Source: a bacterium (GTDB lineage: Bacteria; Actinomycetota; Acidimicrobiia; Spongiisociales; ZC4RG35). From it: 64,000 bases of DNA. The notes beneath the pieces were generated by a model that was not told the origin of the DNA, did not search any database, and was given only the letters and a program-made list of their open reading frames with translations. Shown here piece after piece: positions 46,932 through 56,172 of the stretch. Position 1 is the stretch's first letter, and each line of letters opens with the position of its first letter. Where the stretch lies: contig JAPPLW010000103.1 of the NCBI GenBank assembly GCA_028819345.1, forward strand, positions 34,424 to 98,423, given 5' to 3'. The translations under genes were made by a program, and so were the position numbers.

Positions 46932-47629
46932 ATCGTCCCTCGACACAGATTTCCCAGTCCAACGATCCCATGTACCGGACGCTGGAAGACTATGCCTACA
47001 ACACCATCCGTGAGGCGATCCTGCATGGGGAACTGAAACCCGGGGAGCGGATCCTGCTCAAGGAACTGGAGGCCACCTACCGCATCAGCCGGACCCCGAT
47101 CCGCCAGGCTCTGCGGCGCCTGTCCGAGCGTGGATACGTTACTCTGCAGCCGCATTCCTCCATGCGGGTGCGACCTCTGAGTGCGGAGGAACTGAACGAG
47201 CTCTATGCCCTACGCAAGGCGATAGAACCGATAGCAATCGCCGAGGGCATCAAGGGAGCTGATGACTCTGTTGTGGCGCTCTTGGATTCCCTTCTGGGCG
47301 AAATGCATGTTGCCACGGAAAGGGAGGATCGCGTGAGTCTCATCGGGCTCAACAGCAAGTTCCACAGATCGATGTATGAGCCCTCCGGAATGCCTCACCT
47401 TCTCTCCATGTATGACAGGTTGGTGGGCATATGCGAACGATATCAATGGACCCAGGCGAACGCGCCCATCACTGAACTCAGAGGGGACCGCCGGCATCAC
47501 GAAGAGATCATGGATGCCTATCGCCGCAGGGACGAGGAGCGGGCCATTGGCCTCATTCAAATCCACCTGGAGCAGGCCCGCGAGGCAATCCTGAAACATC
47601 TGGGTTCACGAGGAGCCCTGGCGCCATGA
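46928..47629 (+). CDS. GntR family regulator (FCD/FadR subfamily)
   Basis: AYNTIREAILHGELKPGERILLKELEATYRISRTPIRQALRRLSERGYV; C-terminal FCD-like ALRKAIEPIAIAEGI...FHRSMYEPSGMPHL...HHEEIMDAYRRRDEERAI. Confidence 0.95.
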   Translation: MNRPSTQISQSNDPMYRTLEDYAYNTIREAILHGELKPGERILLKELEATYRISRTPIRQALRRLSERGYVTLQPHSSMRVRPLSAEELNELYALRKAIEPIAIAEGIKGADDSVVALLDSLLGEMHVATEREDRVSLIGLNSKFHRSMYEPSGMPHLLSMYDRLVGICERYQWTQANAPITELRGDRRHHEEIMDAYRRRDEERAIGLIQIHLEQAREAILKHLGSRGALAP

Positions 47630-49041
47630 TCGAAGAGAACCGACGCTATCCGACGGACTGTCAGGAGTTCGACGCCGCCAATCGCGAGCTGAACGCCTTC
47701 GTAGCGGTGCGTCACACCACCGAAGACCGACAGGACCCAACAGGCCCTGCCTCAGCCGGTGACTCGGAGGTCCGCTGCTCCTGCGGAGACTGTCGGGTGA
47801 GAACTCTGGGCGTGAAGGACAACATCGCCGTGGAGGGATTCCCCTTGGCGGCGGGTCTCGGCGTTCCGGTCCTTGAGCGGGACGAAACGGTCTCGGGGTC
47901 GTGGGTCAAGTGGCTGGTTGGCCGGGGGTTTGTGATCAAAGGCAAGGCCAACATGTACGAACTCGGTTACGGTGCGCCCGGCTGCGGGTTGCAGCCGGCC
48001 GTGAACCCGTGGGACCACTCCCTGATTCCCGGTGGCAGTTCGAGCGGCTCCGCCGTGGCCGTTGCGGCAGCGCTGTGCGCGGTGGCCCTCGGCACGGATG
48101 CAGCCGGGTCGGTCCGGATCCCCGCCGAGTATTGCGGGGTGCTCTCCTACAAGCCATCCGGGAAACAGGCCTGGCACAAAGATGGCATCTGGCCCGGTCC
48201 TTCCACCCTCGATGCCATCGGGGTCATCACCCGTGACCTGGACCTGCTGGCCCAAGCAATCCCATCGCAGAGCGCCCGCGGCGAAGGAGACGAGAGCCAC
48301 GGCGCCCATGAGCCTTCGGATTCCAGGCAGGACACCCTCTGCGTCGGGGTCCTGGACCTCAATGGTGAAGAAGTGGACGACGATCACGCTCTCATGCTGG
48401 ATGAGGTACGAACCTGGGCGGAGAATTGTGGATATTCCACAGTGAGTGTGCAACTGCCAGGTCTTGGTAGCCCCGTCCGGGATGCCATCTGGAAGATATT
48501 CGCCTACGAGTACTCCCGCGCACTCGAGTCGCATCTCACCGCAGAGGCCAGGACGGTGCTCTCCGCCCCTTCGCGCCAGTTGCTTGCCGATGGGCCGAAG
48601 ACCACCGCGGAGGAGTATTCGGGAGCGTTGGACGCCCGGCTCCGACTGCAGCAGCTATATGCGGAGGAACTGGGCGGCTGCCATGCGGTGGTGACCCCCG
48701 TCACGCCGGTGCGGCCCTATTCCCTGACCTGGTCTCGCGCGTTCGCCCGATGCGAGGAGGATGACGTCTCCGGGAGTCCGATCGATCTGTCGAATGTCGA
48801 AGCCCTACTGACAAAAAAGACCCGGTACACCGCTCCGATCAACCTGGTGGAGTACCCGACACTGACTCTTCCCATGCGCATTCATCGGGATGGACTACCG
48901 GTGGGAATCCAGATTGCCTCGGTTCCCGAACGCGAGCCTGGTATGTGGAGCATCGCTCGAAAGATGTGGCAGGACCTTGGTCCGCAAAGAGCACGCCAGG
49001 ACGGGAGCGGCAAGTTGTACGGAAGCTTCGGGGACACATAG
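47626..49041 (+). CDS. amidase (amidase signature family)
   Basis: GVKDNIAVEGFPLAAG, NPWDHSLIPGGSSSGSAVAVAAALCAVALGTDAAGSVRIPAEYCGVLSYKPS. Confidence 0.94.
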   Translation: MIEENRRYPTDCQEFDAANRELNAFVAVRHTTEDRQDPTGPASAGDSEVRCSCGDCRVRTLGVKDNIAVEGFPLAAGLGVPVLERDETVSGSWVKWLVGRGFVIKGKANMYELGYGAPGCGLQPAVNPWDHSLIPGGSSSGSAVAVAAALCAVALGTDAAGSVRIPAEYCGVLSYKPSGKQAWHKDGIWPGPSTLDAIGVITRDLDLLAQAIPSQSARGEGDESHGAHEPSDSRQDTLCVGVLDLNGEEVDDDHALMLDEVRTWAENCGYSTVSVQLPGLGSPVRDAIWKIFAYEYSRALESHLTAEARTVLSAPSRQLLADGPKTTAEEYSGALDARLRLQQLYAEELGGCHAVVTPVTPVRPYSLTWSRAFARCEEDDVSGSPIDLSNVEALLTKKTRYTAPINLVEYPTLTLPMRIHRDGLPVGIQIASVPEREPGMWSIARKMWQDLGPQRARQDGSGKLYGSFGDT

Positions 49042-49056
49042 AAAGGCGGCACAGAA

Positions 49057-50001
49057 ATTCTCAAGGCGTCGGCTCAAAGATTCCTGCAGGCGATCCCAGT
49101 TCTGCTTATAGCCTCGGCCGTTCTCTTCTTCGCCATGAGGTTGGCCCCGGGTGACCCGGTGCTGGCGATGTACGGTGGCCAAATTGGGGTGTCACTTGAA
49201 GAGTTGGAGGCGGCGCGAGAGAGACTGGGTTACAACGATCCGATGCTGGTGCAATACGGACGGTGGCTGTCTGACATAGTCAGGGGCGACTTGGGCAACT
49301 CGGTGGTGAATGGACTTCCTGTCGAGCAGGTCATCGCGGAGAAGATCTGGCCCTCGGCGCAACTGGCGATCGTCGCCCTGATCCTGTCGGTCTTCATCGC
49401 GGTTCCCGGCGGGGTTTTGGCGGCCCTTCGGCGTGGAAGCCTGATCGACCGGTTCCTGACCGGCTTTGTCAGCGCGGGAATAGCGATACCACAGTTCTGG
49501 CTGGGAATCATGCTGATTCTGGTTCTGGCCATCCAGTTTCAGATCTTCCCGGCCTCCGGCTACGTCTCACCAGTCGAGGGCCTGGGCGAGTGGGCCATGC
49601 ACATCGCGTTGCCTTCGCTGACGCTTGCGATAACACTGGCTGCGCCCACGGCGAGGTTCGTGAGGTCAAGCATGCTCGACGTCCTTTCAGAACAGTTCGT
49701 GGACGTGGCGAAGGCCAAGGGGCTTTCGGGTCGGCGCGTCATTTGGGTCCATGCCTTGCGAAACGCGCTGCTGCCGGCCTTGACGATCGTCGGCTTGCAG
49801 GCCGGCACCCTGATGGGGGGCGCCGTCCTGATCGAATGGGTTTTCGGGTTTCCGGGCTTGGGGTGGCTCTTGGTCAACGCCGTTACAGCAAGGGACTATC
49901 CGGTTTTGCAGGCATCCCTCCTTCTCTTCGTGACGGCGTTTCTGCTTGTCAATTTCCTGGTCGATCTCTTCTACCGAGTTCTTGATCCGAGGTTGAGATG
50001 A
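49057..50001 (+). CDS. dipeptide/oligopeptide ABC transporter permease (DppB type), probable non-canonical AUU start
   Basis: Hand-extended frame: (M)LKASAQRFLQAIPVLLIASAVLFFAMRLAPGDPVLAMYGG. No ATG/GTG/TTG in frame between the amidase stop (49041) and ATG 49135, which lies within TM1. Confidence 0.8.
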   Translation: MLKASAQRFLQAIPVLLIASAVLFFAMRLAPGDPVLAMYGGQIGVSLEELEAARERLGYNDPMLVQYGRWLSDIVRGDLGNSVVNGLPVEQVIAEKIWPSAQLAIVALILSVFIAVPGGVLAALRRGSLIDRFLTGFVSAGIAIPQFWLGIMLILVLAIQFQIFPASGYVSPVEGLGEWAMHIALPSLTLAITLAAPTARFVRSSMLDVLSEQFVDVAKAKGLSGRRVIWVHALRNALLPALTIVGLQAGTLMGGAVLIEWVFGFPGLGWLLVNAVTARDYPVLQASLLLFVTAFLLVNFLVDLFYRVLDPRLR

Positions 50002-50849
50002 ACTTCTGGAAAACCATGATCAATCGAGATCGGGTGGCGCTCGTGGCGGCTGTCATCCTCGGCTTGATCGCGGTTTTCGCTCTGATATGGCCGTTTGTCA
50101 GCCCCTACGGCCCTCGAGAAATCCATGCCGACGCCGCCTTGAGCGGCCCGTCAGCCCGGTTTTGGCTGGGCACGGACGACACCGGGCGTGACATGGTAAC
50201 CCTGCTGGCCCACGGGGCCCGGATCTCTTTGGGTATTGCCGTGGCGGCAGAGATACTGGCGGTGCTCTCCGGCGTCCCGCTGGCCATGATCGCCGGGTTG
50301 CTGGGAGGCATCGTCGACAGCATCATCATGCGCACGACGGACGCCCTGCTGGGATTTCCGGGCATCCTCATCGGGTTGATGGTGGTGACCCTGTTCGGAG
50401 CATCCCTGGCCACCCTGATGATTGCCATTGCGCTGATGACCGTGCCCTATCTGATAAGAGTCGTCAGGAACGCGGTCGTCGTCGAGAAGCAGAGGCTGTA
50501 TGTGGTCTCCTCGACTGCCCTTGGGGTGAAACCGGGGACATTGCTGCGCAGGACGATTCTGCCCAATATCGTTTCGCCGCTGATAGTCCAGGTGTCATTC
50601 GGTCTGGCGGTAGCCATCCTGACCGAAGCTTCATTGGGCTTTCTGGGCCTTAGCGTGCAGCCACCTGCCGCCTCATGGGGAACCCTCCTCCAGGTGGGCT
50701 ACAGCTACATCCGCATAACGCCGTGGCTGGTGTTATTTCCCGGCATTCTGATCTTCGTCAGCGTTTGGGCTTTGAACACGCTCGGCGACGCGGGGCGCGA
50801 TGTCTTGGACCCCCGCCTGCGAGACACTGTTGACCAGGCCGCCCGGTAG
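49998..50849 (+). CDS. dipeptide/oligopeptide ABC transporter permease (DppC type)
   Basis: HADAALSGPSARFWLGTDDTGRDMVTLLAHGARISLGIAV, EASLGFLGLSVQPPAASWGTLL, NTLGDAGRDVLDPRLR. Confidence 0.94.
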   Translation: MNFWKTMINRDRVALVAAVILGLIAVFALIWPFVSPYGPREIHADAALSGPSARFWLGTDDTGRDMVTLLAHGARISLGIAVAAEILAVLSGVPLAMIAGLLGGIVDSIIMRTTDALLGFPGILIGLMVVTLFGASLATLMIAIALMTVPYLIRVVRNAVVVEKQRLYVVSSTALGVKPGTLLRRTILPNIVSPLIVQVSFGLAVAILTEASLGFLGLSVQPPAASWGTLLQVGYSYIRITPWLVLFPGILIFVSVWALNTLGDAGRDVLDPRLRDTVDQAAR

Positions 50850-50858
50850 ACCGGAGGC

Positions 50859-50877
50859 TCACCCCGGTCAGGGGTGA
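50859..50877. terminator. Stem-loop between convergent dppC-like and Ldh2-like genes
   Basis: 7-bp arms TCACCCC / GGGGTGA with 5-nt loop. Confidence 0.5.
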
Positions 50878-50884
50878 CAAAGGA

Positions 50885-51910
50885 TCAAACCCCAGCCGCC
50901 ATCTCCTGCAGGGTCATATGGAAGGCGCTCGGCACCAGGATCCCGCTGCTGATGGACTCCCGGCGCGCCGCGTAGCGCCGTTCGGAAGGTAAGCGGGTTC
51001 CTTCCTGGGCGAGCACCCGGCCAAAGAGCTTCTCGGAGTGGCTGAACGGACTCTGTGGATCTGCGTGGAAGTGCGTCGGGTCGATCGCAATGATCAACTC
51101 TCCTCCCAGCGGCGGCATGTCCTCGCGGGGATCCGTCTCCGTGGCCTCGAAGCTGAATGGGGCCCCGATCAAGGCCCCGGCAAGCAGTTCCACCATCAGG
51201 GCGAGGGCGGCTCCTTTGTATCCACCGAACGGCAACTGGGCGCCTTCCAAGCCTTCCGCGGGATCGGTAGTCGGGTTGCCATCCGGGTCGATGGCCCATC
51301 CCGGGGGTATGGGTTTCCCATCGCGGTGATGGAGGAGAAGGTCTCCTCGGGAACTCGCGCTGGAAGCCTGGTCGAACACCAGAGGGGGAGCGTCGTCGCG
51401 GGGCCAACCGAAAGCCATGGGATTCGTGCCGTACACCCGCTTGGTTCCCCCGGCCGGTGCCACGAATGCCATGTACTGGGTGAATGCGAAGGAGACAAGG
51501 CCTCGTTCGGCCAGCCATTCCACTTCGGGCCAGAGTGCCGCTACGTGGTAGCAATTCACGATGGAGACGGCGGCAATCCCATTGGCCCTCGCCTTCTCCA
51601 CTAGCCCTTCGATGCCTACCCGGATCGCCAGGGGAGCATAACCCCGGTGCGCATCCACCCTTGCCAAACCGGGAGAGACTTCCTGAGTCTCGGGAACCGC
51701 TGTTCCGTTGACTTTGCCGTCATTGAGACCCTTCACATAGAAGGGTATCCGGAAGAGACCGTGAGCCTTACAGTCGTCTCGCTCGGCTGCGGTAATGGTT
51801 CGCGCCACGGCCTCTGCGTTCTCGTGGGATGCTCCATTGGCTTCCAACGCGGCCTTTGTGAGCCGATGGACTTCTTCGAGAGATATTCTTACTTGGTCGT
51901 TCTCAGGCAT
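50885..51910 (-). CDS. Ldh2/malate-L-lactate-ureidoglycolate dehydrogenase family oxidoreductase
   Basis: ISLEEVHRLTKAALEANGASHENAEAVARTITAAERDDCKAHGLFRI, YGTNPMAFGWPRDDAPPLVFDQASSASSRGDL, LPFGGYKGAALALMVELLAGAL. Confidence 0.88.
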   Translation of the reverse strand: MPENDQVRISLEEVHRLTKAALEANGASHENAEAVARTITAAERDDCKAHGLFRIPFYVKGLNDGKVNGTAVPETQEVSPGLARVDAHRGYAPLAIRVGIEGLVEKARANGIAAVSIVNCYHVAALWPEVEWLAERGLVSFAFTQYMAFVAPAGGTKRVYGTNPMAFGWPRDDAPPLVFDQASSASSRGDLLLHHRDGKPIPPGWAIDPDGNPTTDPAEGLEGAQLPFGGYKGAALALMVELLAGALIGAPFSFEATETDPREDMPPLGGELIIAIDPTHFHADPQSPFSHSEKLFGRVLAQEGTRLPSERRYAARRESISSGILVPSAFHMTLQEMAAGV

Positions 51911-52056
51911 TTTGATGATCCCTCCTCGGAAAAGCCCTCCGTTAGAGCCTACTCCTAGCGTTGTGTCGATGCTGGGCCCGCCCCTGTTTATTGGTGACAC
52001 CTTCCACTGAACGGGGTGATTCACCCACTCGTTTCTGAAGCCAGGGAGTTGTTTTT

Positions 52057-53733
52057 CTAGAGCAGGGCAATGCGACCCCGGTTGCCATCCACCGCCATTG
52101 TCGGATCCTCTCCCGGCGCCCAGTGCTCCCGGTCCCCACCGCGGATGTCCACCCCGCATACCGCGGGCACTCCCAGCCACCTTGCCACCTCGAAGAGATG
52201 CGCCCCGGGGCTTCCCTCCGCGGTGATGATCCCCGCCGCATCCCACAGGAGTGGAGCGAGATTCCCCAAGGGCTGATCTGCCACGATGACCTCTCTCGGG
52301 GCGAAGGAGACAGCCTCCTCGGCGGTGCTGATGTACCTGAGCCGGCCCACCCCCCATCCAGCAGCGGCCGGGTGCCCGGAAAGGGTGTGACCCAGTGATG
52401 CGACCACGCTATAGATGAGATGTTCCCAGCGCCCGGCTCCGACCCGCCGGCTGAAACTCTCTCTTCTGACTCTTGGCATGTCCAGGGAGTCGGGATCGAG
52501 ATACCACATCCAGCCGGAGTGAGGAATCTCTCCGGCCTGCACCAGGGCCGTCGCCAGTTCTCCCAGGCTATCCAAGTGTGTGTTCGCCAGGCCGAGGTCC
52601 ACCGTGGACGGGCGAGAGAGCCACTCCCGATTGGCGGAGGCGTCGCCCCTGAGCAGCTTCGCCCAGGCCCTGGCGGCGGCTTCGGGGACGTCGGCTCCCT
52701 GCCACCGCCGTGAGGTCAGCAGGGCGGCATTCCCTCTTATCTCGGGGATGAGAGTCGCCGGGCTCTTGGTGGTGGGTGCGCTTCGGACAGGGGGAAGGTC
52801 ATCCAAGCCGATGGCCCACGGCCAGACCAGCCTCTCGCCGACGGGACCCGGGTAACGGAGCATCGTGCGAACCATGTCGCTGAGTCCCGAGTCAGCCTTC
52901 CCGGCGACCCTTGGCGCCTCCTGGCGAAGATGGGTTGTTGGTGTGCCCGCGCCCCGCTGAGCTTGAAGCAGGTATACCTCCCCGTCCTCTCCCCAGGCCC
53001 ATTCGATGTGGGGGCACCCAACCTTCTGGTGGGTGCGCCTGGCCAGATGAGCCACCCTCCGGATGAGGTCCGTCGACAGTGGTGAGTCCTCGGGGGCCTG
53101 GACTGAACCATCCCCGCTCGCCACAGCCACGTGTCCGCTCTCCCAGCCGGCTACAAGAGGAGCGTGATGTCCCGTCATACCGGCGATCGTGACCTGGCCG
53201 TCCTCGCCGAGGGTGGCCACCCCCCCGCAGACGGTCGGCAACTCCGGCTGGATCAACACGGCCATCCCTATCTCGGTGGGTCGGATCCCCACAAATCGGG
53301 CCCGTCTCAGGGTATCGGGATTGAAAACGGACGCCCAGCAGCCGATGACTCCCACCGCAGCCTCTTCGGGGCTTGTGCCCAGATAGGACGAGAATGCTCC
53401 CGCCCAGACTCCTTCCGCTTCCGCCCGACTGGACGATCGGACCACCAGGGAGTCGCCCAAGGCTTGAGCCGCCCGAGGCAGTTGCGAAAGGAGGCGGGGA
53501 GGACGATGGTTGTAGACCACTGTGCGGGCCGCTCCCGAGTTGTCCGCGGCCCCGAGCGCCACAGCCCCCGCGCGAATGGCCGGGAGCGAGACCTCTGTCG
53601 GCACTACCAGGCCGTTCAGGACGGGCAAACCAAGGGCGCGGGCCTTCGCCAATCGACTGGCCTTGGCTCCCGCCAGCGCCGGGTTTTTCGCATCCGCCTC
53701 GTCCAGCCGGACCAGGCGGGCCGCCTCGGGCAT
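52057..53733 (-). CDS. PEP synthase / pyruvate phosphate dikinase-like or rifampicin-phosphotransferase-like protein (compact, ~558 aa)
   Basis: N-terminal ATP-grasp-like ALAGAKASRLAKARALGLPVLNGLVV, LVVRSSSRAEAEGVWAGAFSSYLG, HIEWAWGEDGEVYLLQAQR; C-terminal His-domain-like GIITAEGSPGAHLFEVARWLGVPAVCGV. Confidence 0.75.
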   Translation of the reverse strand: MPEAARLVRLDEADAKNPALAGAKASRLAKARALGLPVLNGLVVPTEVSLPAIRAGAVALGAADNSGAARTVVYNHRPPRLLSQLPRAAQALGDSLVVRSSSRAEAEGVWAGAFSSYLGTSPEEAAVGVIGCWASVFNPDTLRRARFVGIRPTEIGMAVLIQPELPTVCGGVATLGEDGQVTIAGMTGHHAPLVAGWESGHVAVASGDGSVQAPEDSPLSTDLIRRVAHLARRTHQKVGCPHIEWAWGEDGEVYLLQAQRGAGTPTTHLRQEAPRVAGKADSGLSDMVRTMLRYPGPVGERLVWPWAIGLDDLPPVRSAPTTKSPATLIPEIRGNAALLTSRRWQGADVPEAAARAWAKLLRGDASANREWLSRPSTVDLGLANTHLDSLGELATALVQAGEIPHSGWMWYLDPDSLDMPRVRRESFSRRVGAGRWEHLIYSVVASLGHTLSGHPAAAGWGVGRLRYISTAEEAVSFAPREVIVADQPLGNLAPLLWDAAGIITAEGSPGAHLFEVARWLGVPAVCGVDIRGGDREHWAPGEDPTMAVDGNRGRIALL

Positions 53734-53735
53734 GG

Positions 53736-54974
53736 TCAGTCCACGACGATTATCTCGTGAGACTTGTAGGTGGAGACCATCTCGATACCGGTCTCGGTGA
53801 CATACAGCATCTCCTCGAGCCGTACCCCGAAACGATGGAGCTTCCCGTGCTGGGTCTCCAGGGCGAAGGTCATCCCGGGTTCGATCTCCACGGGGTGGTC
53901 CAGAGACCAGATGCGGGAGATCACCGGCGGGTCGTATTGAGCCAGGCCCAGGCCGTGACCCCAGAGGTTGGCCGCTGCCTGGTCCTCCTCCGCGTACCCC
54001 CACGCCTCCTGGGCGCTCGGCCACTTGGAGGCGACGTCGGCGGTGGTGACGCCCGGCCCGGTGGCCTCGATGGAGTCCCAGAGCCAGGTGTGCGCCTCGT
54101 CGTAGACGCTCTGCATCTCGTCGGTGGGTTTCCCGCCCACGCAGTAGGTGCGGTACACGCAACTCTTGAACCCGTTCCAGGTGAGGGCGGCCAGGTCGAC
54201 TATCACCAACTCGCCGGGGCGGATCATCCGGTCGGAGAAGTTGCGCCAGTTGGGCCAGGCGTTGGGACCCGATGACACGATCACGTCCTCCACGTCCTCC
54301 ATGCCGGGAATCGAATAGAGCTTCTCGAACCCGAAGGCCGCCACCTGGTTCTCGGTCATCCCCGGCTTTATGAAGTTGGTGATCTCGTAGTGGACGTAGT
54401 CGCAGATCGACCCCACCATCGAGAAGGCCTTGACCTCGTCGGGGCTCTTGATGGCCCGGGCCTCCATCATGGGAGTCATGCCGTCGGTCCACTCGATCCC
54501 GTGCTGCTGGAATGCGCCGATCAGGTTGATGTCGATGAAGTCGACGCCCAGCGGTTTGTCCTTCACTCCGGCTGCCTCCAGGTCGCTGATCAGGGCCTTG
54601 GTGAACTTGTTCACCTGCTGCGTGGAGGCCGGACCCACCGCTCCCTTTATCCAGGCGTACGAGTACCGGATGTTCTCCTTGGGGATCCACGGGTTGTGGA
54701 CTTTCAGGTGGAACCCCAGGTCGCCCTGCTCATAGACGATCGGCGGCTGGTCCTCGATCAGCACCACATAGCGAAGCCCGGGCTTGAGACGGTTCCACCC
54801 TGGAGTGAGTGTGGAAGAGACATATCGCATGTTCTCGTCGTAGAAGAGCAGCAGGGCGCCCAAACCGTGGCGCCTCATCGCCTCGTGGGCTCTTTTCAAC
54901 CGCCACTGCCGGACAGCCTCCCAGTTGATGCCCTCTTTCCAGTCCGTGCTCAAGACCCCGAATGCTTCCCTCAT
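53736..54974 (-). CDS. M24 family metallopeptidase / creatinase-prolidase-fold enzyme (copy 2)
   Basis: GELVIVDLAALTWNGFKSCVYRTYCVG, LWGHGLGLAQYDPP, EIEPGMTFALETQHGKLHRFGVRLEEMLYVTETG. Confidence 0.87.
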   Translation of the reverse strand: MREAFGVLSTDWKEGINWEAVRQWRLKRAHEAMRRHGLGALLLFYDENMRYVSSTLTPGWNRLKPGLRYVVLIEDQPPIVYEQGDLGFHLKVHNPWIPKENIRYSYAWIKGAVGPASTQQVNKFTKALISDLEAAGVKDKPLGVDFIDINLIGAFQQHGIEWTDGMTPMMEARAIKSPDEVKAFSMVGSICDYVHYEITNFIKPGMTENQVAAFGFEKLYSIPGMEDVEDVIVSSGPNAWPNWRNFSDRMIRPGELVIVDLAALTWNGFKSCVYRTYCVGGKPTDEMQSVYDEAHTWLWDSIEATGPGVTTADVASKWPSAQEAWGYAEEDQAAANLWGHGLGLAQYDPPVISRIWSLDHPVEIEPGMTFALETQHGKLHRFGVRLEEMLYVTETGIEMVSTYKSHEIIVVD

Positions 54975-55042
54975 GTCCTTCCTTGCTCGACTGGGGGAAA
55001 TCATACCGCCGGCGCCCTCCTGCGAGCGCCGAGGGATGAGCC

Positions 55043-56044
55043 TCAGGGGACGAGAAGGACCTTGAGGTGGTCTCCGCTCCTGGCGGCGGCGAAAGCCGCG
55101 GCGGCCTCCTCCAGGGGGTAGCGGCCGGTGACCAGAGGCGCCAGGCGGATCCGGCCCTCGGCGGCGAGACGGATGGCTTCGTCGTAGTCCCCGGGCAGGG
55201 CGGCCCTCGGGTTGTGAAGAGTGAGTTCCTTGAAATACAACTGGTAATAAGGCATCTCGGCTCCCGCACCGGTCACGGTGCCGTAGATGATCACGTCGCC
55301 TCCCGGCCCGGCCAGGTCGATCGACTGCACCACTGTCTGCTCGGTACCCACCGACTCGACCACCAGGTCGGCGCCCCGTCCGGATGAGGCTTGGGCGACT
55401 GCCGCGGCTGCTTCGTCCGGGGTGGCGACCAGTTCGGCCCCCAGGGTCTTGGCCAACTCCAGCTTCCAGGGTGATCGGGTGATCCCGATCACGCACCCCG
55501 CGCCGCGCTCGGAGAGCAGTTGGGTATGGAGCATGCCGGACACGCCCAGGCCGATCACCACGGCCACCGTTTCGGAGGACACCGGCACCGGCCGCTGGGA
55601 GTGGACCACCGTGCCCAGGACCTGCAGGAGCCCGGCCTCGTCCGGCGGGATCTGGTCGGGGACCGGATGCAGGAAGCGTTCCTCCAGCCCGATGGCCTCG
55701 GCGAACACCCCGTCGAGGTCCCGTCCCAATAAGCCGCCGCGCCCACAGAGATGAGGCCGGTCTCGGTGGCACAGGTGACAGTCGCCGCAGCTGATACCGG
55801 GATTCACCAGCACCCTGGCTCCGGCCGAGAGTCTCTTCCCTTTGGGTTGGGCATTCACGGTTCCCACCATTTCGTGGCCCAGCACCCGGGGATAGCTGAC
55901 CGGTGTGGCCCCGTCCAGGATCTTGAGGTCCGTGCCGCATATCCCTGCCCGCTCCAGACGGACCGAAACCCCCGTCTCCTCACGTGGGCGAGGTTTGTTC
56001 ACCATTTCAAGGCGGCCCGGTCCCGTGGTGGCGGCTGCCCTCAA
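55043..56044 (-). CDS. zinc-binding MDR alcohol dehydrogenase family protein
   Basis: GICGTDLKILDG, LGHEMVGTV, NPGISCGDCHLCHRDRPHLCGRGGLLGRDLDGVFAE, GLGVSGMLHTQL. Confidence 0.92.
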   Translation of the reverse strand: MRAAATTGPGRLEMVNKPRPREETGVSVRLERAGICGTDLKILDGATPVSYPRVLGHEMVGTVNAQPKGKRLSAGARVLVNPGISCGDCHLCHRDRPHLCGRGGLLGRDLDGVFAEAIGLEERFLHPVPDQIPPDEAGLLQVLGTVVHSQRPVPVSSETVAVVIGLGVSGMLHTQLLSERGAGCVIGITRSPWKLELAKTLGAELVATPDEAAAAVAQASSGRGADLVVESVGTEQTVVQSIDLAGPGGDVIIYGTVTGAGAEMPYYQLYFKELTLHNPRAALPGDYDEAIRLAAEGRIRLAPLVTGRYPLEEAAAAFAAARSGDHLKVLLVP

Positions 56045-56172
56045 GTCCTGTCCTCCATGTGCATTGGCGGGGAGCCTACCGGGATGCCCTCTCGGGCTCC
56101 GGGGATCTCAACCGGCATCAGCCACCCGCCGGGATGCGGGACGTATATCTTTGACCAGATGAGAGCTTGCCG

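Noticed and set aside
46928-50849. Phage or transposon origin for the interleaved operon
   Set aside because: No integrase, transposase, terminal repeats or tRNA edges seen; genes are ordinary metabolic families with operonic overlaps.
52057-54690. 877-aa ORF as a single protein
   Set aside because: N-terminal ~320 aa is an out-of-frame reading of the M24 gene; true start is MPEAARLVRL at 53733.
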